64,000 bases of DNA from the NCBI RefSeq assembly GCF_000308295.2, contig NZ_HG326653.1, positions 703,212 through 767,211 on the forward strand, in the 5' to 3' direction. The position numbers and the translations under genes are program-made. The DNA is from Afipia birgiae 34632. Its GTDB lineage: Bacteria; Pseudomonadota; Alphaproteobacteria; Rhizobiales; Xanthobacteraceae. The notes beneath the pieces were generated by a model. It ran no database searches. It saw only the letters and a program-made list of their open reading frames with translations, and was not told where the DNA came from. Shown one piece after another: positions 12,986 through 24,211 of the stretch (position 1 is its first letter; every line of letters begins with the position of its first letter).

Positions 12986-14590
12986 TTACGCCGGGTTTTC
13001 TTCGGAGGCCGCAGCCTCTTCCGACGGCTTGGCAAGATCGGCTTCGCTGATCCAGCCGGCGACGACACGGGCCTGCATGATCAGGGCTTCGGCGTCTTCG
13101 CGTGAAATTTCATTCGGGTCGAGGATGCCCGGGTGCTTGGTGGTTTCGCCGTCCTTACGCTCCACCCAGCCGACCAGATCGTCCGTGGCGCAGCCAGCCA
13201 GATCCTCAACGGTCTTGATGTCGTTCTCGCCGAACTTCACCAGCATCTTGGCGGTCACACCCGGTACGGTCGTCAAAGCGTCTTCCACGCCCAATTCCTT
13301 TCGCTTCGCTTCGAGTTCTGCCTCGAGCTGTTCAAGATATTCGCGGGCACGGCTCTGCAGCTCGTTGGCGGTTTCCTCGTCGAAACCTTCAATGCTGGTG
13401 AGTTCCCGTGGATCCACCAGCGCCAGATCTTCGACCGAACCGAAGCCTTCGGACGCCAGCAACTGGCCGACGACTTCGTCGACATTGAGGGCTTCCATGA
13501 AAACGCGGGTGGAATTCTCGAAGTCGGCCTGACGGCGCTCCGATTCTTCCTGTTCGGTGAGAATGTCGATGTCCCAGCCGGTCAGCTGCGAGGCAAGACG
13601 CACGTTCTGTCCGCGCCGTCCGATTGCAAGGGACAATTGGGTATCCGGGACGACAACTTCAATGCGCTCGCGGTCTTCATCTATGACGACTTTCGCGACT
13701 TCTGCGGGCGCCAGTGCGTTGACGACGAAGGTCGCGATATCCGGCGACCACGGAATGATGTCGATCTTTTCGCCCTGCAGTTCGTTCACCACGGCCTGCA
13801 CGCGCGAGCCGCGCATACCGACGCAGGCGCCGACCGGATCAACCGAGGAATCGCGGGAAATCACGCCGATTTTCGCGCGCGAACCCGGATCGCGGGCCAC
13901 GGCCTTGATCTCGACAATGCCGTCGTAGATTTCAGGAACTTCCTGCGCGAACAGCTTCGCCATGAACTGGGGATGGGTGCGCGACAGGAAAATCTGCGGT
14001 CCACGGGTTTCGCGGCGGACATCGAAGATGTAGGAGCGCACGCGGTCGCCGTTGCGGAACACTTCGCGCGGCAGCATTTCGTCGCGGCGCACGATGGCTT
14101 CGCCGCGGCCCAGATCGACGATGACGCTGCCGTATTCGACGCGCTTGACCACGCCGTTGACGATCTCGCCGATGCGATCCTTGAATTCCTGATACTGCCG
14201 GTCACGCTCGGCCTCGCGCACCTTCTGCACGATGACCTGCTTGGCCGACTGCGCGGCGATGCGGCCGTACTCCAGCGGCGGCAGCGTGTCGGCGATGGTG
14301 TCGCCGATCTGCGCGCCGGGGTTGGCGCGTTGCGCGTCCTTCAGCGAAATCTGGTTCGAGGAGTTTTCGACCTGATCGACCACCAGCATGTGGCGCGACA
14401 GCCGCAATTCGCCCTTCTTGGCATCGATTTCGGCGTGCACGTCGGTTTCGGAGCCGTAGCGGGCGCGGGCCGCCTTGGCGATGGCGTCCTCCATCGCTGC
14501 GATCACGATTGAGCGGTCGATCGACTTTTCTCGCGCGACGGCGTCGGCGATCTGCAGCAGTTCGAGTTTATTGGCGCTGACAGCGGCCAT
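12986..14590 (-). CDS. nusA: Transcription termination/antitermination factor NusA
   Basis: Binds RNA polymerase and nascent RNA to control pausing, termination and antitermination. The 534-residue protein has an N-terminal polymerase-binding domain (about 1-125), an S1 domain (from about 135, [19 protein letters not shown]), two KH domains (about 230-345, with [13 protein letters not shown] and [13 protein letters not shown]), and C-terminal helix-hairpin-helix repeats (about 365-490) containing [16 protein letters not shown] and [12 protein letters not shown]. It starts 3 nt after the rimP stop, in the conserved rimP-nusA-ylxR-infB order. Confidence 0.98.
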   Translation of the reverse strand: MAAVSANKLELLQIADAVAREKSIDRSIVIAAMEDAIAKAARARYGSETDVHAEIDAKKGELRLSRHMLVVDQVENSSNQISLKDAQRANPGAQIGDTIADTLPPLEYGRIAAQSAKQVIVQKVREAERDRQYQEFKDRIGEIVNGVVKRVEYGSVIVDLGRGEAIVRRDEMLPREVFRNGDRVRSYIFDVRRETRGPQIFLSRTHPQFMAKLFAQEVPEIYDGIVEIKAVARDPGSRAKIGVISRDSSVDPVGACVGMRGSRVQAVVNELQGEKIDIIPWSPDIATFVVNALAPAEVAKVVIDEDRERIEVVVPDTQLSLAIGRRGQNVRLASQLTGWDIDILTEQEESERRQADFENSTRVFMEALNVDEVVGQLLASEGFGSVEDLALVDPRELTSIEGFDEETANELQSRAREYLEQLEAELEAKRKELGVEDALTTVPGVTAKMLVKFGENDIKTVEDLAGCATDDLVGWVERKDGETTKHPGILDPNEISREDAEALIMQARVVAGWISEADLAKPSEEAAASEENPA

Positions 14591-14593
14591 GGC

Positions 14594-15370
14594 TCAGTCT
14601 CCTTCGTGGGGATCGGATATGCCCGCGCGCTCTTTCTTTTCGGCGGCGAGGCGATGTTCTTTGGTGTTCTTGGGCGCGGGTTTTTTCGACTTTGGCTTGG
14701 GTTTGAAACTTTTCGAAATGGGCAGTTCGGCGCGGGCCTTTTTCGCGTGCTCGGGCGGAGGCGGCTCGATGCCAAGGTCTTCACGTATTTCGCGGGCGGC
14801 CGATTTTCCCCGGCGCATGGATTCCGCAATCAGTTCGTCGGTCAGAACAAGATTTGCACTGGCGATGTCTTCCATCGTCAGCAGCACGCTCGGCTCCTGA
14901 TCGGCACGGATGTCGTCGCGAATAATTCTGATGCCGTCGCCTTCGACGCCGTCGAGCTTGCCGCGGAATCGCTTGCGGCCCTCATGCGCCACAGCCATCT
15001 CGATTTTCACCAGATGGCCGGCATAACGCTCGAAGTCGGTGCGTCGCACCAGCGGCCGGTCGATGCCGGGCGATGAAATTTCCAGCCGATAGGCGCGCTG
15101 GATCGGATCGGCGATGTCCATCACCGGCGACAGGGCCTTCGAGATCGCTTCGCAATCGTCAATCAACATGGTGCCGTCGGGCCGTTCCGCCATGATCTGC
15201 ACCGTGCAGCCGGCGTCGCCCGACACCTTGATCCGCACCAGCCGATAGCCCATGCCTTGCAGGACCGGTGTGGCGACTGCGGAAACGCGCGCGGCCACGC
15301 CCGGCTCGACCACGAGGCGTGGTTCGGCAAGCAGTTCGGCGTCTACGGCAACGTCGGTTGGGTCGGTCAT
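14594..15370 (-). CDS. rimP: Ribosome maturation factor RimP
   Basis: Assists 30S subunit assembly. I choose the ATG at 15370 ([14 protein letters not shown]), giving 258 residues; the frame is open to 15424. The core (about 20-180) has the RimP pattern with [18 protein letters not shown], then [14 protein letters not shown], a signature segment. The last 65 or so residues form a Lys/Pro-rich basic extension not needed in the shorter RimP proteins of other groups. It is first in the rimP-nusA-ylxR-infB unit and is preceded by a 420-nt gap with a terminator-like structure. Confidence 0.95.
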   Translation of the reverse strand: MTDPTDVAVDAELLAEPRLVVEPGVAARVSAVATPVLQGMGYRLVRIKVSGDAGCTVQIMAERPDGTMLIDDCEAISKALSPVMDIADPIQRAYRLEISSPGIDRPLVRRTDFERYAGHLVKIEMAVAHEGRKRFRGKLDGVEGDGIRIIRDDIRADQEPSVLLTMEDIASANLVLTDELIAESMRRGKSAAREIREDLGIEPPPPEHAKKARAELPISKSFKPKPKSKKPAPKNTKEHRLAAEKKERAGISDPHEGD

Positions 15371-15439
15371 GTCGAGGATCAAGACTGCTCTTAATCGTTG
15401 TCGGCCCGCCGCAGCCTGCGGCACGGGTCATCAGGTAAT

Positions 15440-15470
15440 AAAAAAGAGCGGGTCCCGGGGGGCCCACTCT
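15440..15470 (-). terminator. Orphan terminator upstream of rimP
   Basis: On the minus strand a GC-rich stem of about 7-9 bp (with one G-T pair) runs directly into TTTTTT (15440-15445). No assigned gene on this strand ends just before it, so it should terminate an unannotated transcript arising at 15471-15792. Confidence 0.6.
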
Positions 15471-15792
15471 CCTACGTGTGCGTATGAGAATTTATCAGTT
15501 GCCCGGGATATAGACGTTTTCGGCCTGTGCAGCAAGGGCTTCCCGCAAATTGCCGAGTGGGACGGAACCGGCTTTGAGACCGCTATCGTTCCAATTTGTT
15601 GAAAGGACACAGGCTCTTGCAGCCAAATTGCGGTATTTCGGACACCCCTGCGTAACCTTGTGCCTGCCCGGGACAAGACAGGCGTTCGCGGCTAACTGTT
15701 GATTCACCCGTCATACCTAAAATCCCGGGAGCTCCTGGGCGGAGCGTGCCGCCTGCCGGTGAACCGCCGCGCCAGCCGTGACAGAGATACGT
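15471..15792. other. Gap between rimP and DUF2336, possible small transcript
   Basis: About 320 bases with no confident gene. The minus strand has a 70-codon frame (15707-15495, GTG start, weak ribosome site) and a second overlapping frame, both ending shortly before the terminator at 15440-15470. Neither resembles a family I know. The divergent promoters of rimP and the DUF2336 gene may also lie here. Confidence 0.4.
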
Positions 15793-16884
15793 ATGGCCGC
15801 TGCTTTTTCGCTGATTCCGGAACTCGATGAGATCGTCAAGAACGGCACCGCTGAGAAGCGGGCGGAGGCGATTGAGCGGATTTCCGGGCTCTTTCTGCAA
15901 GGCGCCGCGCATTTCGAAACCAGGCATGTTGCGCTGTTCGACGATATTCTGGTCGGACTGGTGCCTGCCACGGAAATCGAGACGCGTGCGGAACTCGCTG
16001 AGCGGTTGTCCAAACTGGACAACGCGCCTCCGACGCTGGTGAAGCAACTGGCGCGCGAAACTGAGATCAGGGTCTCCGGCCCGATTCTGAGCCGCTCGCC
16101 GCTGCTGGACGATCCCACCCTGGTCGACATCGCGCGCGGAAAAGGTCAGGAGCATCTGGCGGCGATTTCCGGACGCCCGACGCTGTCACCGTCCGTGACC
16201 GATGTGATCGTTCGCCGCGGCGACCGCGAGGTGGTGCGCAGCGTCGCAGCCAACGCCGGCGCGCAATTTTCAGAATCCGGTTATTCCGGATTGATCAAGC
16301 GCGCCACCGACGATGGCATGCTGGCGTTGACCGTCGGACAACGCGAGGACCTTTCGGCCGCTTCGTTGAAGCAGTTGGTGGCGAAGTCCGTTGATGTCGT
16401 TCGCCGCCGCCTGTTCGACATGGCGAAGCCCCAACAGAAGGCTGCGATCAATCAGGCGATGATCGAGCTGTCCGGGGCGCCGAAATCACAACCGCAGGTG
16501 CGTGATTTCGAACCGGCCCAGCGCGCCATCCTTGTGCTGCATCAGGCTGGTGAACTTGATGAGGCCGCTCTGCTCGGTTTTGCAAAACAGCACAAGTACG
16601 AGGAATCGGTTGCCGCGCTCGCAGCGCTGACGGGTATGCGGATTTCAGTGGTCCACCAGCTGGTGCTGGGCGATCGCTACGATCCTGTCCTGCTCCTTGG
16701 AAAGTCGATCGGGTTGGAATGGGCCACTGTGCGCGCACTGGTGGTGCTGCGTCTCGGTCCGGGCCGGGTAGCGTCTGGTCCCGACATCGAGGAGGCGCGC
16801 ATCAACTACGACCGGCTGTCGCCGGCGACCGCACAACGCGTTCTGACCTTCTGGCGGCTGCGCGACAAGGGCAAGCCGGCTTAG
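15793..16884 (+). CDS. DUF2336 domain-containing protein
   Basis: A 363-residue, helix-rich protein of the DUF2336 family, which is common and often multi-copy in alphaproteobacteria. The N-terminal half (LIPELDEIVKNGTAEKRAEA onward) resembles HEAT-like helical pairs, and RSVAANAGAQFSESGYSGL is the most family-like stretch. No catalytic motif, signal peptide or membrane segment is visible. The start is taken at the ATG at 15793; an in-frame GTG at 15778 is possible. It is the only plus-strand gene between 1 and 31 kb. Function is unknown; family members have been discussed as regulatory or scaffold proteins. Confidence 0.85.
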   Translation: MAAAFSLIPELDEIVKNGTAEKRAEAIERISGLFLQGAAHFETRHVALFDDILVGLVPATEIETRAELAERLSKLDNAPPTLVKQLARETEIRVSGPILSRSPLLDDPTLVDIARGKGQEHLAAISGRPTLSPSVTDVIVRRGDREVVRSVAANAGAQFSESGYSGLIKRATDDGMLALTVGQREDLSAASLKQLVAKSVDVVRRRLFDMAKPQQKAAINQAMIELSGAPKSQPQVRDFEPAQRAILVLHQAGELDEAALLGFAKQHKYEESVAALAALTGMRISVVHQLVLGDRYDPVLLLGKSIGLEWATVRALVVLRLGPGRVASGPDIEEARINYDRLSPATAQRVLTFWRLRDKGKPA

Positions 16885-16898
16885 TGTCTTGATGCGAA

Positions 16899-17633
16899 CT
16901 AGATACCTATTCGCTTGAAGATCAGATAGGCCGCCTTGCGTCCTTCGCGATCGGCCTTCCTGCCATAACGCGTCATCGTGTAGTGCTGCCACGGCATGCG
17001 CCAGTCGTCAGCTCGCTCCGCTGTCCATACGAAGTCTCTCGATCGCTGCATGTGCATTAAGGTCCATGAGCAGTAGTCATCGATGTCGCTGACAAAGCGA
17101 AATTCGCCGGTGGGATCGAGAACGCGCGACATCTGGCGGATCATTGCTTCCTGCACGAAGCGCCGTTTCCAGTGCCGCCGCTTCGGCCACGGATCGGGGT
17201 GAATAAGGTCGATGCGCTTGAAACTTGATGCCGCGGCCCATGCAAGCAGCTCGGCCGCATCGCCCGCGAACAGCCGGATGTTCGTGATGTTGTGAGCTTC
17301 GATCTGCGACAGGATCTTGGCCATGCCGTTGACGTAAGGCTCGCAGCCGATGAAGCCGGTCTGCGGAAACGCGAGCGCTTCCGCGATCAGATGTTCACCG
17401 CCGCCGAAACCGATTTCAAGCCGAAGCTCATTGACCGGCACGTCAAACAGCGAGGCTGGATCGGATGCGTCGGCGCTGTCGAGATCCAGCGTCAGTCGCG
17501 GCAACAGATGTTCGATCAGATCGGCCTGATGATTGCGAAGCTTGTGCCCCTTGCGCCGCCCGAAGAACGAGCCGTGGCCATGGTCGTTACCTTGCGGACC
17601 TGATGATGCAATGTCGTCCGCTGACTTGGTCAT
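16899..17633 (-). CDS. trmB: tRNA (guanine-N7-)-methyltransferase TrmB
   Basis: Methylates G46 of tRNA with S-adenosylmethionine. The 244-residue protein has the SAM-binding loop LEIGFGGGEHL (about residue 75) and the TrmB signature HPDPWPKRRHWKRR (about 150), followed by the C-terminal substrate segment with TRYGRKADREGR. It converges on DUF2336 with 14 nt between stops. In most Rhizobiales metK sits immediately upstream between trmB and the XRE regulator; here only 112 nt separate those genes. Confidence 0.96.
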   Translation of the reverse strand: MTKSADDIASSGPQGNDHGHGSFFGRRKGHKLRNHQADLIEHLLPRLTLDLDSADASDPASLFDVPVNELRLEIGFGGGEHLIAEALAFPQTGFIGCEPYVNGMAKILSQIEAHNITNIRLFAGDAAELLAWAAASSFKRIDLIHPDPWPKRRHWKRRFVQEAMIRQMSRVLDPTGEFRFVSDIDDYCSWTLMHMQRSRDFVWTAERADDWRMPWQHYTMTRYGRKADREGRKAAYLIFKRIGI

Positions 17634-17745
17634 CTACAGGCCTTGACGATCCATCGGGTGTTGTCTGTACGAAGTCGATCTGGAATCGATCCAGTCGCGC
17701 GTCACCACAGCTTCGTTCGCCTGGCGATTATCTGTGCCTGCGAAC

Positions 17746-18162
17746 TTACGTGGGGTCGGGTTGTTCGCGTGCCGCCATCTGTTCGACGAGTTCCACGATA
17801 CTGCGGCGGAGCTTGGCGTCGGTGATCCGGGTGAAAGCCCGGGTGAGCGCCAACCCTTCGGAGGTGGCGAGGAAATCCGCAACGTAGGCAGGCGACTGCG
17901 CTTCGCTCAATCCCGCCAGTGCATTCGGACCTGCCGGCCCGCCTTCGAACAGAAACGAAACAGGCACCTGAAGAATATCGGAAATCTGTTGCAGGCGGCT
18001 TGCGCCGATGCGGTTGGTGCCCTTCTCGTATTTCTGGACCTGCTGAAATGTGAGGCCAAGCGCCTCGCCAAGTTTTTCCTGACTCATGCCAAGCATGATC
18101 CGGCGCATGCGCACGCGGCTGCCGACATACTTGTCAACGGGATTTGGGGCCTTGGTCGTCAT
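17746..18162 (-). CDS. XRE-family transcriptional regulator
   Basis: A 138-residue cytosolic DNA-binding protein. The ATG at 18162 follows GTGGAGCTTGAG; the frame extends to 18231 but the upstream part is not conserved-looking. Residues about 11-70 form the Cro/C1 helix-turn-helix (RMRRIMLGMSQEKLGEALGL, then FQQVQKYEKGTNRI). The C-terminal 60 residues are helical and probably mediate dimerisation. It belongs to the PhrR-like group found next to lnt and metK across Rhizobiales. A short inverted repeat AACGT-CAA-ACGTT lies about 90 nt upstream and could be an operator, but this is weak. Confidence 0.9.
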   Translation of the reverse strand: MTTKAPNPVDKYVGSRVRMRRIMLGMSQEKLGEALGLTFQQVQKYEKGTNRIGASRLQQISDILQVPVSFLFEGGPAGPNALAGLSEAQSPAYVADFLATSEGLALTRAFTRITDAKLRRSIVELVEQMAAREQPDPT

Positions 18163-18359
18163 CTCAAGCTCCACGCCACCGGCATACTGAATACAACGAA
18201 CCGAACCGAAACGCAGCGTTCTAACCGGCATACGCTGCCAACCGCGGGAACGTCAAACGTTAGTCATGCACTTGCTGAAGAATTTAGGTTACGGCGGCGC
18301 TCTATCGCCCGGTTCCGTCATGCAGTTACGCGCTATCGCACGATGAAGGTACGCTCGCT

Positions 18360-19961
18360 TCAGGGCTTTTGTTTCACGCGCCGGCGAATAACGATGACAG
18401 TCGACAATGCTATCGCCAGTGCTGCGGGGATATCCCGGACCCGCGAGAAAAGCGTGGCCGGTGCAGGCTTTGGCAAGGCGGAATCGAGCACGCCTTCGTT
18501 GCCGAGTTCCAGATGTGCGATGATTCGGCCGAGCGGATCGATCACGGCAGAGATGCCGGTGTTCGCCGAGCGTACGAGGGGGAGTCCTTCCTCGACAGCT
18601 CGCAATCGCGCCTGCTGCAAGTGCTGGTAGGGACCGGTCGAGATTCCGAACCAGCCGTCATTGGTCAGATTAACGATCCAGCTGGGGCGATCGTCACCCG
18701 GCAGAATGTCACCCGGAAAGATCGCTTCGTAACAAACCAGCGGCAGCATGCGCGGGGCATTCGGCACCGTCATCGTACGCCGCCGGTCACCCGGAATGAA
18801 TCCGCCGCGCACCTTGGTGAGCTGAACGAAGCCGAGTCTTTCCATCGCCGACTGGAACGGGAGATACTCGCCGAACGGCACGAGATGCAGCTTGTCGTAC
18901 ACCGACAGGATCGTACCGTCGTGATCGATGACATAGATTGAATTGTAGGCGCGAGTGACCTGTGTCCCGGCGGGCTGGTCGGGCGGGCGGATCGCGCCCG
19001 TGACCAGCACCGTTCCTTGCGGCAACAGGTTGGCGATCCGCGCCATGGCATCGGCTTCACGGGTCAGGAAAAACGGAAACGCGGACTCGGGCCATATCAG
19101 GATCGTCGCGTCGCGGACGCCGCTCGACTGTGGTCCGGTCGCGCGGTCCGACAGCGACAGGTATTTGTCCATCACCATCTGCCGGGCCGAGTAGTTGAAC
19201 TTCACATCCTGCTGCAGGTTCGGCTGCATCAGGCGCAGCTTGACCTTATCGACAAACTGCGTCGGCTGGCTGGCAAGGCGTAGCGCGCCATAGATGCCCA
19301 TCGCACAAAGAAGGAGGAGAGAAGCGGCGAGCGCGATCCAGGGGCGGCGCGTGGTGACACGATCATCAGCCAGCACGGCGGGACTTGCGAACACAGCCAC
19401 CGCAATGAACGTCAATCCCCACAGCCCGATCAGCGAAGCGGTCTGCGCCAGCGCGAGCGGTTCGGTCAACGCGTAACCAAAAGCGTTCCACGGGAAGCCG
19501 GTGAGAATATGTCCGCGCAGCCATTCGCTGGCCGTGAGCGCGCTGGCGAGACTGAGGATGCGAAATGCATCCGCAGTCCAGATCAGGCGCGCCAGTGCAA
19601 AGCCGAAGGCCATGAACAGCGCGAGGCCTGCCGGCAGGCCCATCACGGCGAACGGAAGCAGCCATGCGAACGTTTCGGCATCGACGAGAAATGCGTAACC
19701 CACCCAGTAGAGTCCCGCGACGAAATAGCCGAAGCCGAACCACCATCCGCTGAGCGCTGCGGCCGGAAGGCCGCCGAGACGTCCGGCGCTCGCGCCATCG
19801 ATCAGCCAGACCGCCACCGGCATGGTCAGAAACAGGATCGGCCATGCATTGAACGGCGCCATCGCCAGCGCCGACAGGGCCCCCGCGACCAACGCGATCA
19901 TCGCGCGCTTCCATCCCCATGACAGGATAATGCCGGCGATCAGAGCGCGGAATGATGTCAT
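18360..19961 (-). CDS. lnt: Apolipoprotein N-acyltransferase Lnt
   Basis: Adds the third acyl chain to the N-terminal cysteine of lipoproteins; inner membrane enzyme. The 533-residue protein has about six N-terminal hydrophobic segments (residues 15-220), then a periplasmic nitrilase-like domain whose Glu-Lys-Cys triad is visible as the Glu in IWPESAFPFF, the Lys in YDKLHLVPFGEYLP and the Cys in VCYEAIFPG. One further membrane helix closes the C-terminus. Start (ATG, 19961) overlaps the corC stop by 4 bases, so it is co-translated with corC-ybeY-phoH. Confidence 0.97.
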   Translation of the reverse strand: MTSFRALIAGIILSWGWKRAMIALVAGALSALAMAPFNAWPILFLTMPVAVWLIDGASAGRLGGLPAAALSGWWFGFGYFVAGLYWVGYAFLVDAETFAWLLPFAVMGLPAGLALFMAFGFALARLIWTADAFRILSLASALTASEWLRGHILTGFPWNAFGYALTEPLALAQTASLIGLWGLTFIAVAVFASPAVLADDRVTTRRPWIALAASLLLLCAMGIYGALRLASQPTQFVDKVKLRLMQPNLQQDVKFNYSARQMVMDKYLSLSDRATGPQSSGVRDATILIWPESAFPFFLTREADAMARIANLLPQGTVLVTGAIRPPDQPAGTQVTRAYNSIYVIDHDGTILSVYDKLHLVPFGEYLPFQSAMERLGFVQLTKVRGGFIPGDRRRTMTVPNAPRMLPLVCYEAIFPGDILPGDDRPSWIVNLTNDGWFGISTGPYQHLQQARLRAVEEGLPLVRSANTGISAVIDPLGRIIAHLELGNEGVLDSALPKPAPATLFSRVRDIPAALAIALSTVIVIRRRVKQKP

Positions 19962-21088
19962 CGGCTGCCGGCGCCGTCGCTGGGTGACGCCGGATTGGCC
20001 GGATTGTTGGCTTGCGCCTGGGCAGCATCATTCGCCGCTTCGCGGCGACGCAACTCGCGGTGGCGCAAATTAGAGCGATCCTTACGGGTCCCGATGCGCA
20101 CGCGCTTGACGCGGCGCGGATCGGCGTCGAGCACTTCGATCTCGAAATCGCCCGGTCCGGCGATGACCTCGCCGCGCACTGGCAGACGGCCAACCTGCGT
20201 CACCAGATAGCCGCCGAGCGTATCGACCTCCTCGCCGGCTTCACCGGTGTCAAACTCCTCGCCGACCACGGACTGCACGTCTTCAAGACTGGCGCGCGCA
20301 TCTGCGATGAACGATCCGTCGGATTGCCGGACGACGGACGCCGGCTCATCGCTATCGTGCTCGTCATCGATTTCGCCGACCACCAGTTCGACAATGTCTT
20401 CGATCGATACCAGGCCGTCGGTGCCGCCATATTCGTCGACCACCAGCGCGAGATGGATGCGCGTCGCCTGCATCTGCGCCAGCAGATCGATGGCGGGCAT
20501 CGATGGCGGAACATAGATCAGCTTGCGCATGATGCTGGCGTCGGACAGCTGCATGCGCAGATCGACCGAACGCAGATCGAGGCCGGCGGGAAAAGGCTTC
20601 TTGCGCTTGGCGTTGACTTCGTCCGCCACCTTCGCCTTCGATGTCATGAAGGCGAGCAGGTCGCGGATGTGAACGAAGCCTTCTGGGTCGTCGAGGGTAT
20701 CGTTGTAGACCACGAGGCGCGAATGGGCCGCGCTTTCGAACAGACTCATCAATTCGCCCAGCGAAATATCCCGTTTAACCGCGACGATGTCGCCGCGCGG
20801 CACCATGACGTCGGCAATGCGCCGCTCGTGCAGTCCCAGGATGTTGCGCAGCATGGTGCGCTCGACCGTGGTGAAACTGGTTTCGTCGGGCGCAGTGGCG
20901 TCGAGCACCACCTGAAGATCGGCACGGGCAGACCCTGCCTTCCATCCAAACAGCGCACGCAGCGCACGCATCAACCATAGTTCGGACGACGGGCGCAGTA
21001 CCTCGCCATGTTGCACGGGGACCGGCAGATTGCCCGATCGTTGCGGATCGGGACTATCGTCGGATTTTTCGGCAAGAGAGTCGGGCAC
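19958..21088 (-). CDS. corC: CorC/HlyC-family CBS-domain protein (hemolysin family)
   Basis: A 376-residue cytosolic protein with a pair of CBS domains (about 80-215; [13 protein letters not shown] in the first) and a C-terminal CorC_HlyC transporter-associated domain (about 235-320, with [13 protein letters not shown]). The membrane DUF21 domain of the larger CNNM-like proteins is absent, so this is the short YbeX/CorC type, linked to magnesium and cobalt efflux and more recently to ribosome metabolism. The start is a GTG at 21088, one base after the ybeY stop. The C-terminal tail is Arg-rich then Ala/Asn-rich. It overlaps lnt. Confidence 0.93.
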   Translation of the reverse strand: MPDSLAEKSDDSPDPQRSGNLPVPVQHGEVLRPSSELWLMRALRALFGWKAGSARADLQVVLDATAPDETSFTTVERTMLRNILGLHERRIADVMVPRGDIVAVKRDISLGELMSLFESAAHSRLVVYNDTLDDPEGFVHIRDLLAFMTSKAKVADEVNAKRKKPFPAGLDLRSVDLRMQLSDASIMRKLIYVPPSMPAIDLLAQMQATRIHLALVVDEYGGTDGLVSIEDIVELVVGEIDDEHDSDEPASVVRQSDGSFIADARASLEDVQSVVGEEFDTGEAGEEVDTLGGYLVTQVGRLPVRGEVIAGPGDFEIEVLDADPRRVKRVRIGTRKDRSNLRHRELRRREAANDAAQAQANNPANPASPSDGAGSR

Positions 21089-21089
21089 T

Positions 21090-21596
21090 TCAGTTCACCT
21101 GGTCGTCATGCGCGTAGGGATCGGGAATCCCGAGCTGCGCAAGAATATCCCGCTCGAGACCTTCCATGATCTCGGCATCGTCGTCGTTTTCGTGATCATA
21201 GCCTATCAGATGCAGGAAACCGTGCACCGCCAGATGGCTGAGATGGTGATCGAACGGCTTGTGCTCGGTGTCGGCCTCGCTGCGTGTGGTTTCATAGGCG
21301 ATCGCGATGTCGCCAAGCATCCGCGGCGCATCGCCACTGGATGCGCGCTCCGGCTGCAGCGCAGGAAACGACAGGACATTGGTGGGCTTGTCGATGCCCC
21401 GCCAGTTCTTGTTGAGGGTGCGAATGCCGGCGTCGTCGGTCAGCATGACCGCGATCTCGGCGTCGCCGGTGTCGGCATCGACCATGGAAGCCGCTGTTTC
21501 GATGGCGCGGTGGATGGTGGTCTCGGCGCCGCTCTCACGGGCCCAGCAGTCAGCCGTCACAAGCACTTCGGTCGCGGGAATGTGGGCGGGCATCAT
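21090..21596 (-). CDS. ybeY: Endoribonuclease YbeY (rRNA maturation factor)
   Basis: Metal-dependent RNase involved in 16S rRNA 3'-end processing and ribosome quality control. The 168-residue protein carries the zinc motif HGFLHLIGYDH near residue 130 and the family segment LNKNWRGIDKPTNVLSFP near residue 65. Two adjacent ATGs (21596, 21593) can serve as start. It is in the conserved phoH-ybeY-corC-lnt operon, one base from corC. Confidence 0.96.
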   Translation of the reverse strand: MMPAHIPATEVLVTADCWARESGAETTIHRAIETAASMVDADTGDAEIAVMLTDDAGIRTLNKNWRGIDKPTNVLSFPALQPERASSGDAPRMLGDIAIAYETTRSEADTEHKPFDHHLSHLAVHGFLHLIGYDHENDDDAEIMEGLERDILAQLGIPDPYAHDDQVN

Positions 21597-21646
21597 ATCA
21601 CTAATCTTGTTTACCGTTATCGGTCAGCTCGGTTGCGATGAATGGA

Positions 21647-22696
21647 TCAAGGCTTGCCGGTGTCGGAGGGCTTCGGCGCGCCTTCGTAAGCGGCGACGAT
21701 CCGTGCCACCAGTTCATGACGGATCACGTCCTGAGCGGTGAATTTCACCTGTGTGATGCCTTCGACTCCGTCGAGCAGTTTGGCCGCTTCCGCGAGTCCC
21801 GACGGCTGGCCGTTGGGCAGGTCGACCTGGCTCGGGTCGCCGGTGATGATCATGCGGCTGTTCTCGCCAAGCCGCGTCAGGAACATTTTCATCTGCATCG
21901 ACGTGGTGTTCTGCGCCTCGTCGAGAATGATCGCCGCGTTGGTGAGTGTGCGGCCGCGCATGAACGCCAGCGGCGCGATCTCGATTTCCCCGCTTTGCAG
22001 GCCGCGCTCGACAATGCGCGAATCCATCAGGTCGTAGAGCGCGTCGTAGATTGGCCGCAGATAAGGATCGACCTTCTCGCGCATGTCGCCGGGCAAAAAA
22101 CCCAAACGTTCGCCGGCTTCCACGGCCGGACGTGACAGGATGATGCGATCGACTTCCTTGCGCTCGAACAGCTGGCAGGCCTGCGCCACGGCCAGCCATG
22201 TCTTGCCGGTGCCGGCGGGACCGATGCCGAATACCAGTTCGTGCCGCTTCAGCGCGCGGATATAGGCATCCTGCGCAGCTGTTCTGGCGCGCACGGGGCG
22301 CTTGCGCAGATTGATTTCCTCGAACTGCGATTTTGCCGTCTTCGGGTCGAACTCGAACAGAGAGCCCTGTGCAATCACGGCGCGGATCGCGCCTTCGACA
22401 TCACCCTGCGCGATGTCCTGGCCGCGCACCGCCTGCTCGTAGAGCATTTCGAGCACCCGTCGCGCTGCGTCGCAGCCGTCGCGGGAACCTGCGATGGTGA
22501 TGTGGTTGCCCCGCGAGTCGGCGACCACGCCGAGCCGGCGCTCGATCAAAGCGAGGTTTTGTCCGTAGGGACCGACCAGGGCGGAGGCGGCGCCGTTGTC
22601 GTCAAAGGCGACGACGATCTGGGCTTCGTGCGGGGTCTGAACGTCGTGCTTGCGGCCTGGGGCGAGTGTCGGCGAATCCGATGCGCTTTTTGGCAA
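21647..22696 (-). CDS. phoH: PhoH-like ATPase
   Basis: A 349-residue PhoH/YbeZ-type protein. The P-loop GPAGTGKT is at residues 159-166; Walker B is in AIILDEAQNTTSMQMKMFL and the following segment TRLGENSRMIITGDPSQVDL is characteristic. The N-terminal 120 residues resemble the KH-like region of the family. No ATG is available before the conserved part; the start is probably the TTG at 22696, four bases after the miaB stop, indicating coupling. YbeZ partners YbeY, which is the next gene, in RNA metabolism. Confidence 0.93.
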   Translation of the reverse strand: MPKSASDSPTLAPGRKHDVQTPHEAQIVVAFDDNGAASALVGPYGQNLALIERRLGVVADSRGNHITIAGSRDGCDAARRVLEMLYEQAVRGQDIAQGDVEGAIRAVIAQGSLFEFDPKTAKSQFEEINLRKRPVRARTAAQDAYIRALKRHELVFGIGPAGTGKTWLAVAQACQLFERKEVDRIILSRPAVEAGERLGFLPGDMREKVDPYLRPIYDALYDLMDSRIVERGLQSGEIEIAPLAFMRGRTLTNAAIILDEAQNTTSMQMKMFLTRLGENSRMIITGDPSQVDLPNGQPSGLAEAAKLLDGVEGITQVKFTAQDVIRHELVARIVAAYEGAPKPSDTGKP

Positions 22697-22700
22697 GGGT

Positions 22701-24104
<1,404 letters not shown>

Positions 24105-24211
24105 TAAGATCCTGACGGGCGGCGCTCCCGGCCGCTTTCTGGCGCTTCAGATATAGATAAAGGCTGGCGAAATCCAGCGACCGCACGGTGTCCGGATCAC
24201 CGAAAAACAGG

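Noticed and set aside
16881-16905. Sequence similar to the arm of the fur-region hairpin
   Set aside because: TAGTGTCTTGATGCGAACT partly resembles the arm, but there is no matching second arm, so chance similarity is likely.
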